From the NCBI RefSeq assembly GCF_900111235.1, contig NZ_FOJI01000004.1:186001-250000 (forward strand): a DNA stretch of 64,000 nt. The letters run 5' to 3'. Source of the DNA: [Clostridium] fimetarium (GTDB lineage: Bacteria; Bacillota; Clostridia; Lachnospirales; Lachnospiraceae). Of this stretch, positions 21,345 through 30,411 are shown piece after piece. The notes below the pieces were generated by a model that saw nothing but the letters and a program-made list of their open reading frames with translations, had not been told where the DNA came from and searched no databases. The position numbers were made by a program, and so were the translations under genes. Every line of letters starts with the position of its first letter. Position 1 is the first letter of the stretch.

Positions 21345-21520
21345 ACGGAAATAGAAAACGCTCATATAGTTCCTCAACTGTACGCATTTGCCGTTACAGC
21401 CATACGAGATTGTCTGCAAATGGTTGACGCATCTTCACGCGTCGAACCAAGTGCAGACAATCTCGTATGGCTGTAGAGGCAATAGCGAACAAGAGGAACT
21501 ATATGAGCATTTTCGTCCGT
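21345..21520. repeat. 176-nt near-continuous long hairpin (large inverted repeat)
   Basis: Two arms pair almost throughout. There is a perfect 24-bp block (21395-21418 with 21452-21475, starting TACAGCCATACGAG), an outer 22-bp block with one G-T position (21354-21375 with 21492-21513), a looser middle, and a tip TGGTTGACGC/GCGTCGAACCA. Outermost ACGGA and TCCGT close it. It ends 13 bases from the methyltransferase stop codon. There is no T-run, so it is not a simple terminator. It may be a miniature transposable element or a structured RNA; I cannot decide. Confidence 0.85.
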
Positions 21521-21532
21521 ATCCGTATCTCC

Positions 21533-22414
21533 CTAAACCGATGCGCTCCAACGTCCAGAAGCACCGCAAGGAAGTACAAGCCCATTGCTCGTTACAGGAA
21601 GACCGACTTCATCTGATTCAACACTTCCATCGAACTTCTTAAGCTCGGTTGCAAGCATATAAGTAAGAACGGATGGTGCAAGGCCTGTTGTATATGAATT
21701 AATAAGGAAGAAAAGAGGTTTGTCGCTCATTAATTGTGCGCAAAGCTTAACTAGAGGATAAATAGCTTCTTCGATTTTCCAGATTTCACCACCTGGACCA
21801 CGGCCATAAGATGGTGGATCCATAATGATCCCATCATATTGGTTGCCACGGCGAATCTCTCGTTCAACAAATTTGACACAATCATCTACAATCCAACGAA
21901 TTTGCTTGTCCTCAAGCCCAGAAGATTTTGCGTTTTCCTTTGCCCAAGTAACCATACCTTTTGATGCATCGACATGCGTAACACTGGCACCAGCCGCCGC
22001 GCAGGAAAGCGTTGCACCGCCCGTATAAGCAAATAAATTAAGAACTTTAATTGGTCGGCCTGCTTTTGCTATTTTTTCACCAAACCAGTCCCAGTTAGCA
22101 GCTTGCTCAGGAAAAATCCCCGTATGTTTAAAACTAAAAGGTTTTAAGTTAAAGGTAAGAACTTTATCAAATGAAGGGCTTTGATAATCAATGGTCCACT
22201 GTTGTGGCAAATCAAAGAATTCCCATTCTCCGCCACCTTTTGCGCTTCTATGGTAATGGCCATTCATTTTGCGCCAGCCGATTTCTTCTTTTGGGGTATC
22301 CCAGATAACCTGAGGGTCTGGCCTTACAAGAAGATAATCTGCCCATTTTTCTAACTTTTCACCAGCAGATGTATCTATAACTTGATAATCTTTCCAATTA
22401 TTTGCAATCCACAT
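21533..22414 (-). CDS. Class I SAM-dependent methyltransferase (RlmI/RlmL-like)
   Basis: This 293-residue protein contains a Rossmann methyltransferase core, with motif I in VLNLFAYTGGATLSCAAAGA (about residues 125-144), acidic HVDASKG after strand 2, and the IIMDPPSYGRG motif IV typical of RNA cytosine- or adenine-modifying enzymes. The whole resembles rRNA large-subunit methyltransferases of the RlmI/RlmL kind without a clear PUA domain, so rRNA methylation is inferred. I chose ATG 22414, 5 bases after TAGGAG on the minus strand; an in-frame ATG at 22444 has no such site. It converges on the long hairpin. Confidence 0.85.
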   Translation of the reverse strand: MWIANNWKDYQVIDTSAGEKLEKWADYLLVRPDPQVIWDTPKEEIGWRKMNGHYHRSAKGGGEWEFFDLPQQWTIDYQSPSFDKVLTFNLKPFSFKHTGIFPEQAANWDWFGEKIAKAGRPIKVLNLFAYTGGATLSCAAAGASVTHVDASKGMVTWAKENAKSSGLEDKQIRWIVDDCVKFVEREIRRGNQYDGIIMDPPSYGRGPGGEIWKIEEAIYPLVKLCAQLMSDKPLFFLINSYTTGLAPSVLTYMLATELKKFDGSVESDEVGLPVTSNGLVLPCGASGRWSASV

Positions 22415-22448
22415 ATTAACTCCTATCCGCACTGCTGTGTACATATTT

Positions 22449-22469
22449 AATGTGAATAGAATTCACATT
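22449..22469. promoter_or_regulatory. Palindrome upstream of the methyltransferase gene
   Basis: AATGTGAAT and ATTCACATT form a perfect 9-bp inverted repeat with a 3-base centre, 35 bases upstream of the minus-strand start. It could be an operator or simply a stem; no regulator can be named. The remaining divergent spacer to 22698 shows a GAGAAG/CTTCTC stem and AT-rich DNA. Confidence 0.45.
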
Positions 22470-22698
22470 ATACAAAGCAGACACTTAAACAAAAATGGAG
22501 AAGCACTAACTTCTCTAAAATTTAAATTATATAATTCAAAATGCACATATAAAAATTAATTATACAGTATTTTTACAGTTGTTTCAATAAAATAACCCAA
22601 AATAATATTATGAAAGAATTATGGTAGAATAATATCTATGTACAAATTTATATGGCTACACTATAATAATACGTATGTATTTTGAATTAAAGGAGTAA

Positions 22699-24531
22699 AT
22701 GAGAACAATGAATATATTAAACGTAGAAAAAGTAACAAAAGGTTATGGTGATAGAATATTACTTGATAAAGTAACCCTTGGAATTAATCAAGGTGATAAA
22801 ATAGGCGTTATTGGTGTGAATGGTACAGGTAAGTCAACTATTTTAAAAATAATAGCAGGATTGGAGAATCCAGATGAAGGACAGGTGACGAAAGGAAGCA
22901 ATGTAACTGTAGCATATCTCCCTCAGAATCCTGAATTTGAAAAAGATGAATCAATCATTGCATATGTGATCAAAGGGAAAAAAGATAAAAATGATAATTA
23001 TAATATAGAAAGTGAAGCGAAGAAGATTCTGACGCAACTTGGAATTACAGAGTTTGATGCAGATATCAGTAAATTATCTGGTGGGCAGAGAAAAAGAATC
23101 GCACTTGCAAGAACATTATTAGCACCCTCAGACATATTAGTGCTTGATGAACCTACAAACCATTTAGATAATGAAATGGTTATATGGTTAGAACAGTATG
23201 TGAAAAAACTCAGAGGACAATTGGTTATGGTTACGCATGATAGGTATTTTCTCGATAATGTAACAAACAAAATAGTTGAAATAGACAAAACAAATTTATA
23301 CAGCTATGATACCAATTATACTGGTTTTCTACAACTAAAGGCAGATCGAGAAGATATGGATTCGGCTACTGAAAGAAAGAGGCAAACCATATTAAAAACA
23401 GAGCTAGCTTGGATGTCTCGCGGACCTCAGGGTCGTGCAACGAAACAGAATGCTAGAATCGATCGATATGAAGATATGAAAGAGAGTTCCAAAGCGGCTA
23501 GGGATTCATTTGAAAAGCAGAGCTTGGAGATCAGTTCGGTAACGACAAGACTTGGAAAGAAGACACTAGAATTAAATAATATTTATAAAAAATATGGAGA
23601 CAAAGAACTTATCAACGATTTTTCTTATATATTTTTAAGAGATGATAGAATAGGAATCATTGGGAGTAACGGTTGTGGAAAATCTACATTGCTCAAAATA
23701 ATAACAGGATTAATTGAACCAGATAGCGGAACTGTTGAGATTGGTGATACAGTTAAGCTGGGATTTTTTATGCAGGAAAATGAAATACTCAATGAGAATT
23801 TAAATGTTCTTGAACATGTAAAGAACATTGGTGAATTTGTAACTACTGCAAGCGGCCAAATTAGTGCTTCACAGATGTGTGAGAAATTCTTATTTACATC
23901 TAAAATGCAGTGGACGCCTATCTCAAATTTATCAGGTGGCGAAAAGCGAAGACTTTATCTTCTTAACGTTTTGATGGAGGCACCTAATGTCATAATTCTA
24001 GATGAGCCAACAAATGATCTCGATATTGAGACGTTGGAAATATTAGAAGACTATTTGGATAATTTCGCGGGTATTGTAATTACAGTTTCCCATGATCGAT
24101 ATTTTCTTGACCGAATCGTGGATCGAATATTTGCTTTTGATGGGATGGGAAAATTAGAACAGTACGAAGGTGGATTTAGCGATTATTATGAAAAGAAGCA
24201 GTTAATGCTGTCAGGAACAAATGGAATCAATTCGTTGAGTGCTAAGGAAAAGGTTGTCGATGGATCAAAGGATAAGTATTCTAAAGATAGACCTCAGAAA
24301 TTAAAGTTCTCTTATATGGAACAAAAGGAATTCCTAACAATAGATAAAGATATTGAAAAAATCGAGCAAGCAATTGAAAAACTAGATTCTGAAATAGCTG
24401 AGGCAGCAACTAAATACAGTAAACTCAATGAACTTATGGCAGAAAAGACACTGAAAGAAAAAGAATTAGAAGACAAGATGGAACAATGGGTATTTCTCAC
24501 TGATCTTGCAGAAAGAATCGAAAACCAATAA
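22699..24531 (+). CDS. ABC-F family ATPase
   Basis: This 610-residue soluble protein has two ABC domains in tandem and no membrane segments. Domain 1 has Walker A GVNGTGKST, signature LSGGQRKRIALART and Walker B LVLDEPTNHLD; domain 2 has GSNGCGKST, LSGGEKRRLYLL and IILDEPTNDLD. A linker rich in charged residues and a C-terminal coiled coil (about residues 545-610) complete the Uup/EttA-like layout. ABC-F proteins act on ribosomes, some rescuing stalled or antibiotic-bound ones. Start is ambiguous: ATG 22699 is very close to AGGAG, and in-frame ATG 22708 gives MNILNVEKVTK, more typical of the family. Confidence 0.92.
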   Translation: MRTMNILNVEKVTKGYGDRILLDKVTLGINQGDKIGVIGVNGTGKSTILKIIAGLENPDEGQVTKGSNVTVAYLPQNPEFEKDESIIAYVIKGKKDKNDNYNIESEAKKILTQLGITEFDADISKLSGGQRKRIALARTLLAPSDILVLDEPTNHLDNEMVIWLEQYVKKLRGQLVMVTHDRYFLDNVTNKIVEIDKTNLYSYDTNYTGFLQLKADREDMDSATERKRQTILKTELAWMSRGPQGRATKQNARIDRYEDMKESSKAARDSFEKQSLEISSVTTRLGKKTLELNNIYKKYGDKELINDFSYIFLRDDRIGIIGSNGCGKSTLLKIITGLIEPDSGTVEIGDTVKLGFFMQENEILNENLNVLEHVKNIGEFVTTASGQISASQMCEKFLFTSKMQWTPISNLSGGEKRRLYLLNVLMEAPNVIILDEPTNDLDIETLEILEDYLDNFAGIVITVSHDRYFLDRIVDRIFAFDGMGKLEQYEGGFSDYYEKKQLMLSGTNGINSLSAKEKVVDGSKDKYSKDRPQKLKFSYMEQKEFLTIDKDIEKIEQAIEKLDSEIAEAATKYSKLNELMAEKTLKEKELEDKMEQWVFLTDLAERIENQ

Positions 24532-24653
24532 TTAACATTAAAGTGGTAAAAATTTGAAATAGTTTTACCTTTATGTTAATATAAATATATTGATGTTAAA
24601 ATTACATCAGATTAAAATATGATAGGTATATTTTAGAGGAGGAGTGAGAAATT

Positions 24654-26066
24654 ATGTTTTGTCCTAATTGTGGAACAAAAAATGAAAATGATGCTGCATT
24701 TTGCTTGAATTGTGGAACTTCATTAGCAGAAGAAAATATTAGTACTTCAACTGAACAAACAAAAGAGGTGGTAGATTCAACGATACCAGTAGCGCTAGAT
24801 ACAACAGTGGATCCAGCAACACCAGTATCACCAGTGGCTCCAGTAGCGCCAGTAGCACCGACAGAGGCATTTACAACATATACAGCGCCAGTAACGCCAA
24901 CACCACAATACAAACCAAGAAAACCACTATCAAAGAAGCTGATAGCTATAATTGCAGGGGCTGCAGTAATTGTAATTGCAGTTAGTGTATTTATTGTTGT
25001 TGGAAAGAAATCAGCAGATTATGAAACTTTAGCTACTAAGTATTTTATAGCCGAGCAAGCAGGTGAATGGGATAAAGTTTTTGATAGTATTGATATTCCA
25101 AGTGGCGAATTCCTTACAAAAGATTTCTTGAAAAAGGCACAGTCAAAAACAGCTACAAAAGAAATTAGTAATTATTCTGTAAATAAGAAAAGTGATATCT
25201 ATGCAAGTCCTATTAGTGGAGATAAAGATTTAGTGGATGATGCAATTTCTAAAGATGTTTATATCGACTACAGAATAAAAGGTGAATCAAGTAATAGAAC
25301 AGATACAATAGGAGCAATAAAATTAAAAGAAAAGAATTTGCTATTTTTTGATAAATATAAAATCAGCTCAGACGATCTTGTTAAAACAGGTTTCTCAATT
25401 GTAGTAACCAAAGGCGCTAAAGTTTCTCTTGATGGAGTTGAAGTGTCAAGTAAGTATTTAAAAGATAGTGCAGCAGCTTCAAGTTCTAGCTATACTGTAT
25501 CTAAAGATACTTATGTAATTGATTATCTTTTTAAAGGTAATTATACAATTAAAGTAACGCAGGAAAACATGGAAGATAATGAGACTGATGTTGTTGTTTC
25601 TTCTAATGATGACAGCTATACATATACAAGTCCGAAACTCGGTACGAAAATCATCAGCCAGTTAGCAACAACAGGGCAAGATGCAATGAAAACTGTATTT
25701 GACTCAGTAATCGCTCGTAAAGATTTTTCAACATTAAGTAGTCTTTTTGTAAATGATACAAAAATTCAATCTGAAGCGAAATCTACATATGTATATTTCA
25801 TGGATGGACAAATAACAACTGCAGGAGTTGGCTTGACTAAAATCTCATGGACTTCCCTAACAGGAACAGCCGCTCAAAAAAGCAGTGCAAGCGATGGAAT
25901 GACAGCAGTAACTGTTACTGTAAAAGGTGCATACAGTGCTACTTTAAAATCAGCATATTCTACAACTCCAAGTGATAGAACTGGAACAATTACTTGTTAC
26001 TTCTATTATAGATATCAGAATGCAGCATGGAGCTTATATGATATGGATCTTTCAAGAATTTATTAA
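24654..26066 (+). CDS. Zinc-ribbon membrane protein, TcaA/YvbJ-like
   Basis: This 470-residue protein begins with a zinc ribbon (CPNCGTKN...CLNCGTS, residues 3-23), followed by a Thr/Pro/Val-rich linker with repeated PVAP units (about 57-70), one transmembrane helix (about 96-116), and a long extracellular region. The outer part includes a segment like KGAKVSLDGVEV and later an NTF2-like C-terminal domain. This layout resembles TcaA/YvbJ proteins linked to envelope stress or glycopeptide response. Function here is unknown. GGAGG precedes ATG 24654. The gene is monocistronic, with a terminator after it and the S10 promoter next. Confidence 0.8.
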   Translation: MFCPNCGTKNENDAAFCLNCGTSLAEENISTSTEQTKEVVDSTIPVALDTTVDPATPVSPVAPVAPVAPTEAFTTYTAPVTPTPQYKPRKPLSKKLIAIIAGAAVIVIAVSVFIVVGKKSADYETLATKYFIAEQAGEWDKVFDSIDIPSGEFLTKDFLKKAQSKTATKEISNYSVNKKSDIYASPISGDKDLVDDAISKDVYIDYRIKGESSNRTDTIGAIKLKEKNLLFFDKYKISSDDLVKTGFSIVVTKGAKVSLDGVEVSSKYLKDSAAASSSSYTVSKDTYVIDYLFKGNYTIKVTQENMEDNETDVVVSSNDDSYTYTSPKLGTKIISQLATTGQDAMKTVFDSVIARKDFSTLSSLFVNDTKIQSEAKSTYVYFMDGQITTAGVGLTKISWTSLTGTAAQKSSASDGMTAVTVTVKGAYSATLKSAYSTTPSDRTGTITCYFYYRYQNAAWSLYDMDLSRIY

Positions 26067-26123
26067 TATTATTAATATTTATTAATATTTAAACGGTAAG
26101 TGAATATAATATACTTTATATTG

Positions 26124-26161
26124 ATAGAGTCAGGAGGAATTTATCTTTCTGACTCTATTTT
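26124..26161 (+). terminator. Terminator before the S10 operon
   Basis: ATAGAGTCAG (26124-26133) pairs with CTGACTCTAT (26149-26158) and is followed by TTT. It ends the zinc-ribbon gene's transcript. Confidence 0.8.
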
Positions 26162-26212
26162 AATGGAGCAAAGCTCGCATTTAAAAAAAATAAAAAAATA
26201 CATAAAAATAAC

Positions 26213-26241
26213 TTGCATTGTTTTTATGTATCGTGTATAAT
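26213..26241 (+). promoter_or_regulatory. Sigma-A promoter of the S10 operon
   Basis: TTGCAT at 26213-26218 and a consensus TATAAT at 26236-26241 are 17 bases apart. The next gene starts about 270 nt downstream, leaving a long leader. Confidence 0.82.
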
Positions 26242-26510
26242 AATCTTTGCTGTGACATTGATAGCGTAGAAGCGAGAGGTTGCTATGTACTAGATACATT
26301 GGTTTTCCGTGGAGCGAATGTCAATAAGCCAATTATCGCGATTGGCTCAACAAACTGGCGACAAGTCACTGTACAAAATATCATCTGCAACTTTGCAGAA
26401 ATGACGTGTGAGAAAATTCTTAATTGCAAAATTAGGATACACACGGGAGAGTGTACAGTCACCGCTTGTCGTACTTATTTTAATAGTGCGAAAAGGAGGC
26501 GACTTTTTTT
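26242..26510 (+). promoter_or_regulatory. Structured S10-operon leader RNA
   Basis: A multibranch fold is visible. CGACAAG/CTTGTCG and ACTGTACA/TGTACAGT form a two-part closing stem (26359-26375 with 26452-26471). Inside lie a CTGCA/TGCAG hairpin (26385-26398) and a CGTGTG/CACACG stem (26405-26445). Upstream is an AGCCAAT/ATTGGCT hairpin near 26328. Feedback by L4 on S10 leaders is known in other bacteria; assignment to L4 here is inferred. Confidence 0.65.
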
Positions 26511-26822
26511 ATGGCAAGTCAAGTAATGAGAATCACATTGAAGGCTTACGATCATCAATTGATTGATCAGTCAGCTAAGAAAATTATCGAAACTGTTAAG
26601 AAAACAGGGGCTCAGGTTAGTGGTCCGGTACCATTGCCTACTAAGAAGGAAATTATCACAATTCTTAGAGCTGTTCACAAGTACAAAGATTCTAGAGAAC
26701 AGTTTGAGCAAAGAACTCACAAGAGACTCATCGATATCATCACACCATCACAAAAAACTGTAGACGCATTATCTAAGATAGAAATGCCAGCTGGTGTGTA
26801 CATTAACATCAAAATGAAATAA
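26511..26822 (+). CDS. rpsJ: 30S ribosomal protein S10
   Basis: This 103-residue protein is S10, which binds in the 30S head and also pairs with NusB in antitermination. The [20 protein letters not shown] start, the [10 protein letters not shown] loop and the HKRLIDI segment are typical. AAGGAGGCGA lies upstream of ATG 26511. It opens the S10 operon, but a further 245-base structured gap separates it from rplC, so S10 and the rest may be produced in different amounts. Confidence 0.98.
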   Translation: MASQVMRITLKAYDHQLIDQSAKKIIETVKKTGAQVSGPVPLPTKKEIITILRAVHKYKDSREQFEQRTHKRLIDIITPSQKTVDALSKIEMPAGVYINIKMK

Positions 26823-27067
26823 TTTCTTATTACAATAAGAAAAAAAACATTTTGAAACAAATTTTAGGCAAATAAGTCCTGAAGGGTTTGATATAGAAGA
26901 AACATATAACACCTAACGGTGTAGGTTCCACGTATATTGACTGTTCTAGGATGATCAAAGCAGAAGTAAGCAAGTAAGTATAACAAAAAGTTATACAGCT
27001 TTAGGAATATCGCATTTGCAAAATAAAAGCTTTGATCCGCTGTAGATTAAACAGGAGGAATTGAACA
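26823..27067 (+). promoter_or_regulatory. Structured spacer between rpsJ and rplC
   Basis: The 245-nt gap has a long-range stem GATCAAAGC (26953-26961) with GCTTTGATC (27029-27037), enclosing GTATAAC/GTTATAC (26978-26996). A separate ACACC/GGTGT hairpin lies at 26909-26922. No promoter or gene is seen. Such a long rpsJ-rplC gap is unusual, and an RNA control element is inferred. Confidence 0.5.
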
Positions 27068-27703
27068 ATGAAGAAAGCAATTTTAGCTACAAAAGTCGGA
27101 ATGACTCAGATCTTCAATGAAGATGGTGTTTTAACACCAGTAACTGTATTGCAAGCTGGCCCTTGTGTAGTAACACAAGTAAAGACAGCTAACAACGACG
27201 GTTACAGTGCAGTACAAGTTGGCTTTGTTGACAAAAGAGAAAAACTAGTTGCAAAACCAATCAAAGGACATTTTGATAAAGCAGGAGTTTCTTATAAGAG
27301 ATATGTAAGAGAATTCAGATTTGAAAATGCTGAAGAATATTCAGTAAAAGATGAAATCAAAGCAGACGTTTTCGCAGTAGGCGATAAAGTCGATGCAAGT
27401 GCTATATCAAAAGGTAAAGGTTTCCAAGGTGCTATTAAAAGATGTGGAAACTCAAGAGGACCTATGGCCCATGGTTCTAAATTCCATAGACATCAGGGTT
27501 CTAGTGGTTCAGCAACTACACCTGGTAGAGTATTTAAGGGCAAAGGTATGCCTGGACATATGGGAGCCAAGAGAATTACAGTTCAGAATCTTGAAGTTGT
27601 AAGAGTAGATGTAGAGAACAACATAATCTTAGTAAAAGGTGCAATTCCAGGACCTAAGAAATCATTAGTGACACTGAAAGAAACAGTAAAAGCTTCTAAA
27701 TAG
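27068..27703 (+). CDS. rplC: 50S ribosomal protein L3
   Basis: This 211-residue protein is L3, one of the first proteins to join the 50S subunit; its extension reaches near the peptidyl transferase centre. It starts [16 protein letters not shown] and has the [23 protein letters not shown]-type loop and the [15 protein letters not shown] segment, all characteristic. GGAGG precedes ATG 27068. rplD follows after 28 bases. The gene lies behind a structured spacer that may set its expression. Confidence 0.98.
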   Translation: MKKAILATKVGMTQIFNEDGVLTPVTVLQAGPCVVTQVKTANNDGYSAVQVGFVDKREKLVAKPIKGHFDKAGVSYKRYVREFRFENAEEYSVKDEIKADVFAVGDKVDASAISKGKGFQGAIKRCGNSRGPMAHGSKFHRHQGSSGSATTPGRVFKGKGMPGHMGAKRITVQNLEVVRVDVENNIILVKGAIPGPKKSLVTLKETVKASK

Positions 27704-27731
27704 TTTTTACTAAGGAAGGAGGACCACACAG

Positions 27732-28352
27732 ATGGCAAACGTATCTGTTTACAATATTGAAGGCAAAGAAGTTGGCTCATTAGAACTTAACGATGCAATA
27801 TTCGCTGTTGAGATTAACGAACATTTAGTACACATGGCAGTTGTAAGCCAACTCGCAAATAATCGTCAGGGAACACAGAGTGCAAAAACTCGTGCAGAAG
27901 TATCTGGCGGCGGTAGAAAACCATGGAAGCAAAAGGGAACCGGTCATGCAAGACAAGGTTCAACAAGATCTCCACAATGGACAGGTGGTGGTGTTGTATT
28001 CGCACCAAAACCTAGAGATTATTCATTTAAGATGAACAAGAAAGAAAAGAGAATTGCTCTCCTTTCAGCATTGACATCAAGAGCACTTGAAAAGAAAATA
28101 GTAGTCCTTGACGATATCAAATTTGATGAAGTTAAGACTAAGGCATTCGCTTCAGTGTTGAATAACTTAAACTTAAACAAAGCATTGGTCGTTTTAAACG
28201 ACAATGATAAAAATGTAATTTTATCAGCAAGAAACATTCCTACAGTAAAAGTTTCTTTGACAAATACAATTAACGTATATGATATCTTAAAGTATGATAC
28301 ATTGATTGTAACAAAGGCTGCTGTAGCAACGATCGAGGAGGTGTACGCATAA
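27732..28352 (+). CDS. rplD: 50S ribosomal protein L4
   Basis: This 206-residue L4 lines the peptide exit tunnel. The conserved extended loop includes KTRAEVSGGGRKPWKQKGTG and HARQGSTRSPQWTGGG, and the globular part contains LLSALTSRALE. L4 is the classic autogenous regulator of S10 operons, which makes it the prime candidate ligand for the leader at 26242-26510. Its TAA stop overlaps the rplW ATG by one base, so the two are translationally coupled. Confidence 0.97.
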   Translation: MANVSVYNIEGKEVGSLELNDAIFAVEINEHLVHMAVVSQLANNRQGTQSAKTRAEVSGGGRKPWKQKGTGHARQGSTRSPQWTGGGVVFAPKPRDYSFKMNKKEKRIALLSALTSRALEKKIVVLDDIKFDEVKTKAFASVLNNLNLNKALVVLNDNDKNVILSARNIPTVKVSLTNTINVYDILKYDTLIVTKAAVATIEEVYA

Positions 28353-28651
28353 TGGCTAATATACAATACTATGATGTAATCCTCAAACCTGTAATCACAG
28401 AGAAGAGTATGGCTGATATGGCATTTAAGAAATATACTTTCTTGGTTCATACAGAAGCTAACAAATCTCAGATTAGAGAAGCTGTAGAAAAAATGTTTGC
28501 AGGAACAAAGGTTGCTAAAGTAAACACAATGAACAGTGAAGGCAAAAAATGTAGAAAAAGAAATACAGTTGGAAGAACAGCTGCTACAAAGAAAGCTATC
28601 GTTCAGTTAACAAAAGACAGCAAAGAAATAGAAGTATTTGAAGGTCTTTAA
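28352..28651 (+). CDS. rplW: 50S ribosomal protein L23
   Basis: This 99-residue L23 sits at the tunnel exit, where trigger factor and SRP dock. The sequence has YDVILKPVITEKSM at the start and the conserved VHTEANKSQIREAVEKMF core, followed by the basic KCRKRNTVGR loop. It begins at the last base of the rplD stop, with GGAGG inside the end of rplD. A 94-base spacer with CGTATTT/AAATACG and CATG stems follows before rplB. Confidence 0.97.
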   Translation: MANIQYYDVILKPVITEKSMADMAFKKYTFLVHTEANKSQIREAVEKMFAGTKVAKVNTMNSEGKKCRKRNTVGRTAATKKAIVQLTKDSKEIEVFEGL

Positions 28652-28745
28652 ATTACAATAAAATTAGTGTAGAAAAAAATATTACACGCACGTATTTCTA
28701 AAATACGTTAATATCATGTTGAAAGCATGAAAAGGAGTGACCATA

Positions 28746-29588
28746 ATGGGAATTAAAACCTATAACCCCTATACACCTTCCAGAAGAAATATGACAGGCT
28801 CAGATTTCGCAGAAATCACAAAGTCTACTCCAGAGAAATCATTATTGGTTTCACTAAAGAAGACTGCTGGTCGTAATAATCAGGGTAAAATCACAGTTAG
28901 GCACCGCGGTGGCGGAAATAGAAAGAAATATAGATTGATCGATTTCAAGAGAAATAAAGTTGGAGTTCCAGCTACAGTTATCGGAATCGAATACGATCCA
29001 AACAGAACAGCTAATATAGCACTTATCTGCTATGCAGATGGCGAAAAAACTTATATCCTTGCCCCAGCAGGATTAACAAATGGCATGACAGTTATGAATG
29101 GTTCAGGTTCAGAAGTTAAACTTGGAAATTGTTTACCACTTGGTGAAATTCCAGTAGGTACACAAATTCATAATATTGAAATGTATCCTGGAAAAGGCGG
29201 ACAGCTTGTTCGTTCAGCTGGAAACTCAGCTCAGTTAATGGCTAGAGAAGGCAAAACAGCTACACTTAGATTACCATCAGGTGAAATGAGAATGGTTCCA
29301 ATTATCTGCCGCGCTACAATCGGCGTAGTAGGCAATGGCGATCACAGCCTTATCAACCTTGGTAAAGCAGGACGTAAGCGTCACATGGGCTTTAGACCTA
29401 CAGTACGTGGTGCTGCCATGAATCCTAATGACCATCCACACGGTGGTGGTGAAGGAAAAGCTCCAGTTGGTCGTTCAGGACCTATGACACCTTGGGGTAA
29501 ACCAGCTCTCGGTATGAAGACAAGAAAGAAAAACAACAAATCTAATAAGATGATTATTAGAAGAAGAGATGGCAAAGCAGTTAAGTAA
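28746..29588 (+). CDS. rplB: 50S ribosomal protein L2
   Basis: This 280-residue L2 is the universal large-subunit protein needed for subunit association and peptidyl transfer. [14 protein letters not shown], the [16 protein letters not shown] loop, and the C-terminal [14 protein letters not shown] motif carrying the conserved histidine are all present. I chose ATG 28746, 8 bases after AAAGGAG; a GTG at 28737 overlaps that site. rpsS follows after 124 bases. Confidence 0.97.
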   Translation: MGIKTYNPYTPSRRNMTGSDFAEITKSTPEKSLLVSLKKTAGRNNQGKITVRHRGGGNRKKYRLIDFKRNKVGVPATVIGIEYDPNRTANIALICYADGEKTYILAPAGLTNGMTVMNGSGSEVKLGNCLPLGEIPVGTQIHNIEMYPGKGGQLVRSAGNSAQLMAREGKTATLRLPSGEMRMVPIICRATIGVVGNGDHSLINLGKAGRKRHMGFRPTVRGAAMNPNDHPHGGGEGKAPVGRSGPMTPWGKPALGMKTRKKNNKSNKMIIRRRDGKAVK

Positions 29589-29712
29589 CAAATGTGAATA
29601 AAGTGAAACTTAATTCGTTCAGTGAATCATAGATTTACTTTGGGAATTAAGGATACACATGAAAGTTCATATTGAACTATAAATATTTAATATTATAAGG
29701 AGGTTAGAACCT

Positions 29713-29988
29713 ATGGCTCGCTCACTTAAAAAGGGACCATTTGCGGATGAAAGCTTACTTAAAAAAATAGAAGCTTTGAACGCTACAGAAGACAAACAAG
29801 TTATTAAAACTTGGTCACGTCGTTCAACAATATTCCCACAAATGGTTGGACATACAATTGCAGTTCATGACGGAAGAAAACATGTACCTGTATATGTTAC
29901 AGAAGACATGGTTGGACACAAGCTCGGAGAGTTTGTTGCCACAAGAACTTACAGAGGACATGGCAAAGACGAAAAGAGAAGTAGATAA
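29713..29988 (+). CDS. rpsS: 30S ribosomal protein S19
   Basis: This 91-residue S19 occupies the top of the 30S head with S13. It shows [12 protein letters not shown], the [17 protein letters not shown] core and [12 protein letters not shown] near the end, all standard. AAGGAGG precedes ATG 29713. rplV follows after 27 bases with its own AAGGAGG site. The upstream 124-base gap is AT-rich without a clear element. Confidence 0.97.
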   Translation: MARSLKKGPFADESLLKKIEALNATEDKQVIKTWSRRSTIFPQMVGHTIAVHDGRKHVPVYVTEDMVGHKLGEFVATRTYRGHGKDEKRSR

Positions 29989-30015
29989 TTGAAATTTTGA
30001 AAGGAGGTTTAATCC

Positions 30016-30402
30016 ATGGCAAACGGACATAGATCCCAAGTTAAAAGAGAAAGAAATGCTATAAAGGACACAAGACCATCAGCAAAGTTATCTTATGCTA
30101 GAGTTTCAGTTCAAAAAGCATGTTTCGTATTAGATGTTATCAGAGGCAAGGACATTGAGTCTGCATTAGGTATTGTAATGTACAATCCTAGATATGCTTC
30201 TACATTAATTGAAAAGTTAATAAAATCAGCTGCAGCAAATGCTGAAAACAACAATGGTATGGATCCTACAAAACTTTACGTAGAAGAATGCTACGCAAAT
30301 AAAGGACCTACAATGAAGAGAATTAAACCAAGAGCACAGGGTAGAGCTTATAGAATTGAAAAAAGAATGAGCCATATTACTGTTGTTCTTAATGAAAGAT
30401 AG
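30016..30402 (+). CDS. rplV: 50S ribosomal protein L22
   Basis: This 128-residue L22 lines the exit tunnel beside L4 with its beta-hairpin. The conserved SYARVSVQKACFVLDVIRGK region, the NPRYASTLIEKLIKSAAANAE helix and the C-terminal hairpin GPTMKRIKPRAQGRAYRI are intact, with no deletion of the kind that gives macrolide resistance. The N-terminus is about 15 residues longer than the shortest homologues. rpsC starts 9 bases later. Confidence 0.97.
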   Translation: MANGHRSQVKRERNAIKDTRPSAKLSYARVSVQKACFVLDVIRGKDIESALGIVMYNPRYASTLIEKLIKSAAANAENNNGMDPTKLYVEECYANKGPTMKRIKPRAQGRAYRIEKRMSHITVVLNER

Positions 30403-30411
30403 GAGGACATT

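Noticed and set aside
21191-21642. Forward frames across the 8-bp repeat and the long hairpin
   Set aside because: They translate repeats and the hairpin, with no family resemblance and no ribosome site.
26218-26526. 102-codon forward frame covering the S10 leader
   Set aside because: It begins inside the promoter, has no ribosome site, and its sequence is explained by the structured leader RNA.
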